Translations under genes and position numbers: made by a program | Assembly (NCBI RefSeq): GCF_913060805.1 | Contig: NZ_CAJXTC010000012.1 | Location: 1 to 64,000 of the forward strand | From: an uncultured Draconibacterium sp. | GTDB taxonomy: Bacteria; Bacteroidota; Bacteroidia; Bacteroidales; Prolixibacteraceae | Direction of reading: 5' to 3' | Length of the DNA stretch: 64,000 nt | The notes under the pieces: model-generated | Told to the model about the DNA's origin: nothing | What the model saw: the letters and a program-made list of their open reading frames with translations, nothing else | Databases searched by the model: none | Part shown: in pieces, positions 61,200-64,000 of the stretch | Layout: each line of letters opens with the position of its first letter | How positions within the stretch are numbered: position 1 is the stretch's first letter

Positions 61200-62159
61200 T
61201 TACTTTTTAAGATTTTCGTTAATTTCTTTCATTCTCGCATCCCAGGCACTCAGTTTTACTTCGCCTTTTCCTTCATCTTCAGGATTTTTTGCACCAGTAA
61301 TTTTACCAAGCTGTTTTTCAGCCAACTCATAGTTACCCTCAGCTAACTCTAACCATTCAGCCTTTTCGCTATCGGTTATTTTCTTGTCAGCAACTGCCTG
61401 ATCTACCAGATCAACACACTTTTGCTTTTCAGCTTCAGCCTCCACATCCTGATATACTTTAAGCTTACCAGAAAGCTCTTCTTTCTCATCTTGCAGGGTA
61501 GTAACCTGACCTTCGAAACCAGATAACTCCACATTTTTTGCAACTGCATTCTGAACAGCTTTCAGAATATCAGCCTCTGAAGCATTAGCCGAAAGTTTCA
61601 CGGCCAGTGCCACTTGTTCTTGAAAATTCATATCCGTATTTTGTTTTTTAGTGTCGCCTAACAACGGAAGCAGGTGGTTAGAACCTTTGTCCGAAAGGGT
61701 TATTTCTTCCCCAAATTCATCCTGAAGGCGCAAGGCGTTGCTATTGGAACCGATATCAACCAAAGAAGCTTCGGTTAGTAACGATTTAATTACAGTTGGC
61801 CTGGTTTGCCCTTTTATCAATACAGCTTTGTCCTCGCTGGTTGCAACAACACGCAAACCCGCACTTGCCATATTAATAATACCTTTTTCAACCTTCTTTT
61901 TAAGTTTAACTGCAAATTCGTCATCATCATCAAAAACGAGGTCAGCAAGTAGCTTTTTTCCTTCAACCCTGATGTTTTCCCACTTTCCAATAGGCAAGCG
62001 GTCTTTATCGTTCCATGCAGATGAACGACTATGAACCCAAAGAGCAATCGGATTCTTTAAAAACAGTGATAAATCAATACCATCAGTTAAAACCCGAAAG
62101 CCGTAACTGTTTATCGATTCATCGGAGATTACAAACGTAAAAGGTTTTGGTTCTGCCAT
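61200..62159 (-). CDS. Prohead protease fused to scaffold
   Basis: 319 residues. The N-terminal about 150 resemble phage prohead proteases (MAEPKPFTFVISDESINSYG; FLKNPIALWVHSRSSAW, with a candidate catalytic His in WVHS; KSLLTEASLVDIGSNSNAL). From about 177 a helical coil (FQEQVALAVKLSANASEADI; EKEELSGKLKVYQDVEAEAE) is scaffold-like. An in-frame Met at 61631 could start a separate scaffold, as in Mu gpI/gpZ. First gene of the minus-strand operon. Confidence 0.72.
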   Translation of the reverse strand: MAEPKPFTFVISDESINSYGFRVLTDGIDLSLFLKNPIALWVHSRSSAWNDKDRLPIGKWENIRVEGKKLLADLVFDDDDEFAVKLKKKVEKGIINMASAGLRVVATSEDKAVLIKGQTRPTVIKSLLTEASLVDIGSNSNALRLQDEFGEEITLSDKGSNHLLPLLGDTKKQNTDMNFQEQVALAVKLSANASEADILKAVQNAVAKNVELSGFEGQVTTLQDEKEELSGKLKVYQDVEAEAEKQKCVDLVDQAVADKKITDSEKAEWLELAEGNYELAEKQLGKITGAKNPEDEGKGEVKLSAWDARMKEINENLKK

Positions 62160-62339
62160 GCGTTTTTAATTAATTGTTTTGTCGCCTTATGCGTTATTAT
62201 ATGCCCCAAAAATCATAGTAAAAAGCAAGCCATTACAACAAAAAGTGCAACGCTTTCAGCGATTCATGCAACACTATCACAGAAGTTTCTAAAAGGAATT
62301 TCAGGAACTGAAATTTGTGGGCAAATGCATTAATTAAAA
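62160..62339. promoter_or_regulatory. Divergent promoter region of the phage late operons
   Basis: 180 bp between divergent structural and terminase operons. Contains AATTTCAG (62297-62304) and CTGAAATT (62308-62315), a perfect 8-bp inverted repeat with a GAA spacer, likely an operator, and two TGCAAC motifs further left. Confidence 0.45.
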
Positions 62340-62846
62340 ATGGCAAAAGAGAAGGAAAAGAAATTGGCCTACATGCTGTTTGTTGAGCAGCGCAAAACAG
62401 CTAAAGAAATATCGCAACTGGTAAACGTAAGTGAGAAGACTTTAAGCAACTGGATAAATGCTGAAGACGGACGTTGGAAAAAAGAACAACGCGCCCGTAA
62501 CACTTCTCCCGGAGAGCGTGTGTCCAATATCGAACAAATCATCTCGAACCTTGCCGATGATCGTTTGCGCAAAGGTGCAGAATTAGTAAAAGCAGAAAAA
62601 GAACTAGACCACCAACGTGCCGCCGAGATCCGTCAGGAAATTTCGAAGATTGATGACGCTGTAAGTAAATGGAACAAAACCCTGCGCGACATTAATAAAG
62701 AAAGCCAGGTGCCATTGGCTACATATCTCGAAATAATGCAAACCATTTTTCAGGCATTGCAGGCATACGATCCTAAGTTGTTTATGCAAACCATCGACTT
62801 TCAGGAAAAACACATTCACGATGCATCGTTAAAACTTAGCATGTAA
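62340..62846 (+). CDS. Phage terminase small subunit
   Basis: 168 residues: an HTH at the N-terminus (YMLFVEQRKTAKEISQLVNV then SEKTLSNWINAEDGRWKKEQ) and coiled helices (LVKAEKELDHQRAAEIRQEI). DNA-binding terminase subunit that recognises the packaging site. TAATG junction with the large subunit. Confidence 0.82.
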   Translation: MAKEKEKKLAYMLFVEQRKTAKEISQLVNVSEKTLSNWINAEDGRWKKEQRARNTSPGERVSNIEQIISNLADDRLRKGAELVKAEKELDHQRAAEIRQEISKIDDAVSKWNKTLRDINKESQVPLATYLEIMQTIFQALQAYDPKLFMQTIDFQEKHIHDASLKLSM

Positions 62847-64000
62847 TGAAATTAGCAGACAAACAGGCTAAAGAAAGATATTTAGAGAAACTCCGGGTCA
62901 TTAAGGAGGGAACGGCTATCAACCCTTTTGAGACTCCTGAAGAAAAACAGGAGATTATTGCCCGACTTAAAAAAGACCCGGCGTTTCTTTGTGAATTCCT
63001 TTTCCCTCATTACGCCAGTGCTAAGCCTGCTTGGTTTCACATCCGTTTAGCCAAATTTGCACTTAAAAATAAATGGTTTCGCCGTTTGGTACGTTGGGGG
63101 CGTGGTTTAGCCAAGTCTGTCTGGACTGACATTTTCATCCCGATATTTATTTGGATTAACGGAGAGTTCATTTATGCTGTAATTGTAGGTAATAACCACG
63201 ATAAAGCTTGCGACTTAACCGATGACCTGAAAGCCGAATTTGAAAGCAACCAACGCCTTATTCACTATTTCGGAGATCAGGTAATGCCCGGACATTGGGA
63301 ACGCGGTGATTTTAGAACAAAAGACGGGCGTTTCTTTTGCAAGGCCATTGGTATGGGACAGGATTGCAGGGGACTTCGCAAGGGATCATTACGGCCTAAT
63401 TACATCAACTGTGATGACCTTGAAGACAAGGACACGGTAAAAAATCCAAAGCGGCAGGATGAAGAGGTGCAATGGATTAAAAACTCTTTGCTTAAAACTA
63501 TGGACGGTGATACCCAGCGCTTCTTTTATACCAACAATGATCCGTGGGTACGCAGCATTCAAAATTTACTTGAAAAACTTCATCCGAACTGGGGCGTTGA
63601 TCTGGTGGAAGCCTACAACGAAGAAACCTACGAACCAGCTTGGAAGGAAAAGTACGACAACAACTATTACCGTAAGCTTGAAGAGGAAGATGGGGCAATA
63701 TCGTGCCGAGCGGAGTACAACCATAAAAAGCACAAGAAGGGAAAGATTTTCAAAGATGAAATGTTGCAGTGGGGCAAACGTCCCCGCATCGATCACTTTG
63801 AACATATTGTTGGCTTCTGGGATATCGCATTTTCAGGCGAAAACGATTACAACGCGGTTAAGGTTTGGGGCTTACATGGCTTTAACTTCTGGCAAATAAA
63901 AGCATTTGTCCGTCAGTGTATAATGGAAGATGCTATCAGGTTCATGTATCATTACGAGGCGTTATTACCTGAATCAGTAATACTTCACTGGAGACTTGAA
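62846..64000 (+). CDS. Phage terminase large subunit (partial, runs off window)
   Basis: 385 residues visible, no stop before the window end. MKLADKQAKERYLEKLRVIK; Walker A-like RWGRGLAKSVWTD; Walker B YINCDDLEDKD; later YTNNDPWVRSIQNL and the nuclease-like FWDIAFSGENDYNAVKVWG. ATPase/nuclease that packages DNA. Its start overlaps the small subunit stop by one base. Confidence 0.9.
   Translation, partial: MKLADKQAKERYLEKLRVIKEGTAINPFETPEEKQEIIARLKKDPAFLCEFLFPHYASAKPAWFHIRLAKFALKNKWFRRLVRWGRGLAKSVWTDIFIPIFIWINGEFIYAVIVGNNHDKACDLTDDLKAEFESNQRLIHYFGDQVMPGHWERGDFRTKDGRFFCKAIGMGQDCRGLRKGSLRPNYINCDDLEDKDTVKNPKRQDEEVQWIKNSLLKTMDGDTQRFFYTNNDPWVRSIQNLLEKLHPNWGVDLVEAYNEETYEPAWKEKYDNNYYRKLEEEDGAISCRAEYNHKKHKKGKIFKDEMLQWGKRPRIDHFEHIVGFWDIAFSGENDYNAVKVWGLHGFNFWQIKAFVRQCIMEDAIRFMYHYEALLPESVILHWRLE

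Larger units (their letters stand above)
45067..64000. mobile_element. Contractile-tailed prophage (P2/Mu-like content), partial
   Basis: Contiguous capsid, lysis, sheath, tube, tape measure, baseplate and fibre genes on the minus strand, with divergent terminase on the plus strand. Portal and early genes would lie beyond 64000. Whether it is intact or lies inside the ICE cannot be told from this window. Confidence 0.88.

Overview
This window looks like chromosome of a member of the Bacteroidota (Bacteroidales or Marinilabiliales-type; rank below phylum is inference). The grounds are Bacteroides-type tra genes (traA, B, E, F, G, I to N), an RteC protein, ORF6N, DUF3945 and DUF1896 proteins, moderate-to-low GC, few Shine-Dalgarno sequences and one good TAnnTTTG -7 promoter element. 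It holds two mobile elements side by side.

Region 1 (1 to about 44.5 kb) is an integrative conjugative element (ICE) whose left end lies at tRNA-Asp(GTC). Next to the tRNA are a tyrosine integrase and an ORF6N gene. A mob block follows on the minus strand (coupling protein, relaxase, MobA-like protein) with a multi-hairpin oriT candidate upstream. The transfer operon (traA, B, a traD-like gene, then traE, F, G, I, J, K, L, M, N) is split after traD by a 4.3-kb defence island. That island holds a Pycsar-like operon (class III nucleotide cyclase plus transmembrane effector) which also carries an E2-like conjugating protein and two tiny proteins. It is divergent from a translationally coupled trio of sigma factor, small unknown protein and ImmA/IrrE protease. 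This is the most interesting locus in the window.

Downstream of traN are a RadC-like gene, a structured intergenic element, and a type I restriction-modification operon (XRE regulator, hsdR, a DUF4062/RecG-like gene, hsdM, hsdS). Then comes a 1.4-kb apparently non-coding stretch full of inverted repeats and degenerate 41-bp repeats. Three same-orientation defence-like genes follow (PD-(D/E)XK nuclease, AlbA-AbiTii protein, HsdR_N-like nuclease), each bounded by an attC-like element that suggests gene cassettes. The ICE continues with DUF3945 and DUF1896 proteins, a 1715-residue methylase/helicase, RteC and two excisionase-like helix-turn-helix proteins.

Region 2 (about 44.9 to 64 kb, continuing past the window) is a contractile-tailed prophage with P2/Mu-like gene content. 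Read from the right, terminase small and large subunits lie on the plus strand. Divergent from them on the minus strand are protease/scaffold, capsid, endolysin, holin, sheath, tube, tail chaperone with a -1 frameshift site that I could read in the sequence, tape measure, baseplate, fibre, a repeat-rich tail protein and a DNA adenine methylase. Between the two elements is a compact candidate non-coding RNA with its own promoter, tandem operator-like sites, a long stem, a 9-bp pseudoknot and a U-run. I recognise no family for it.
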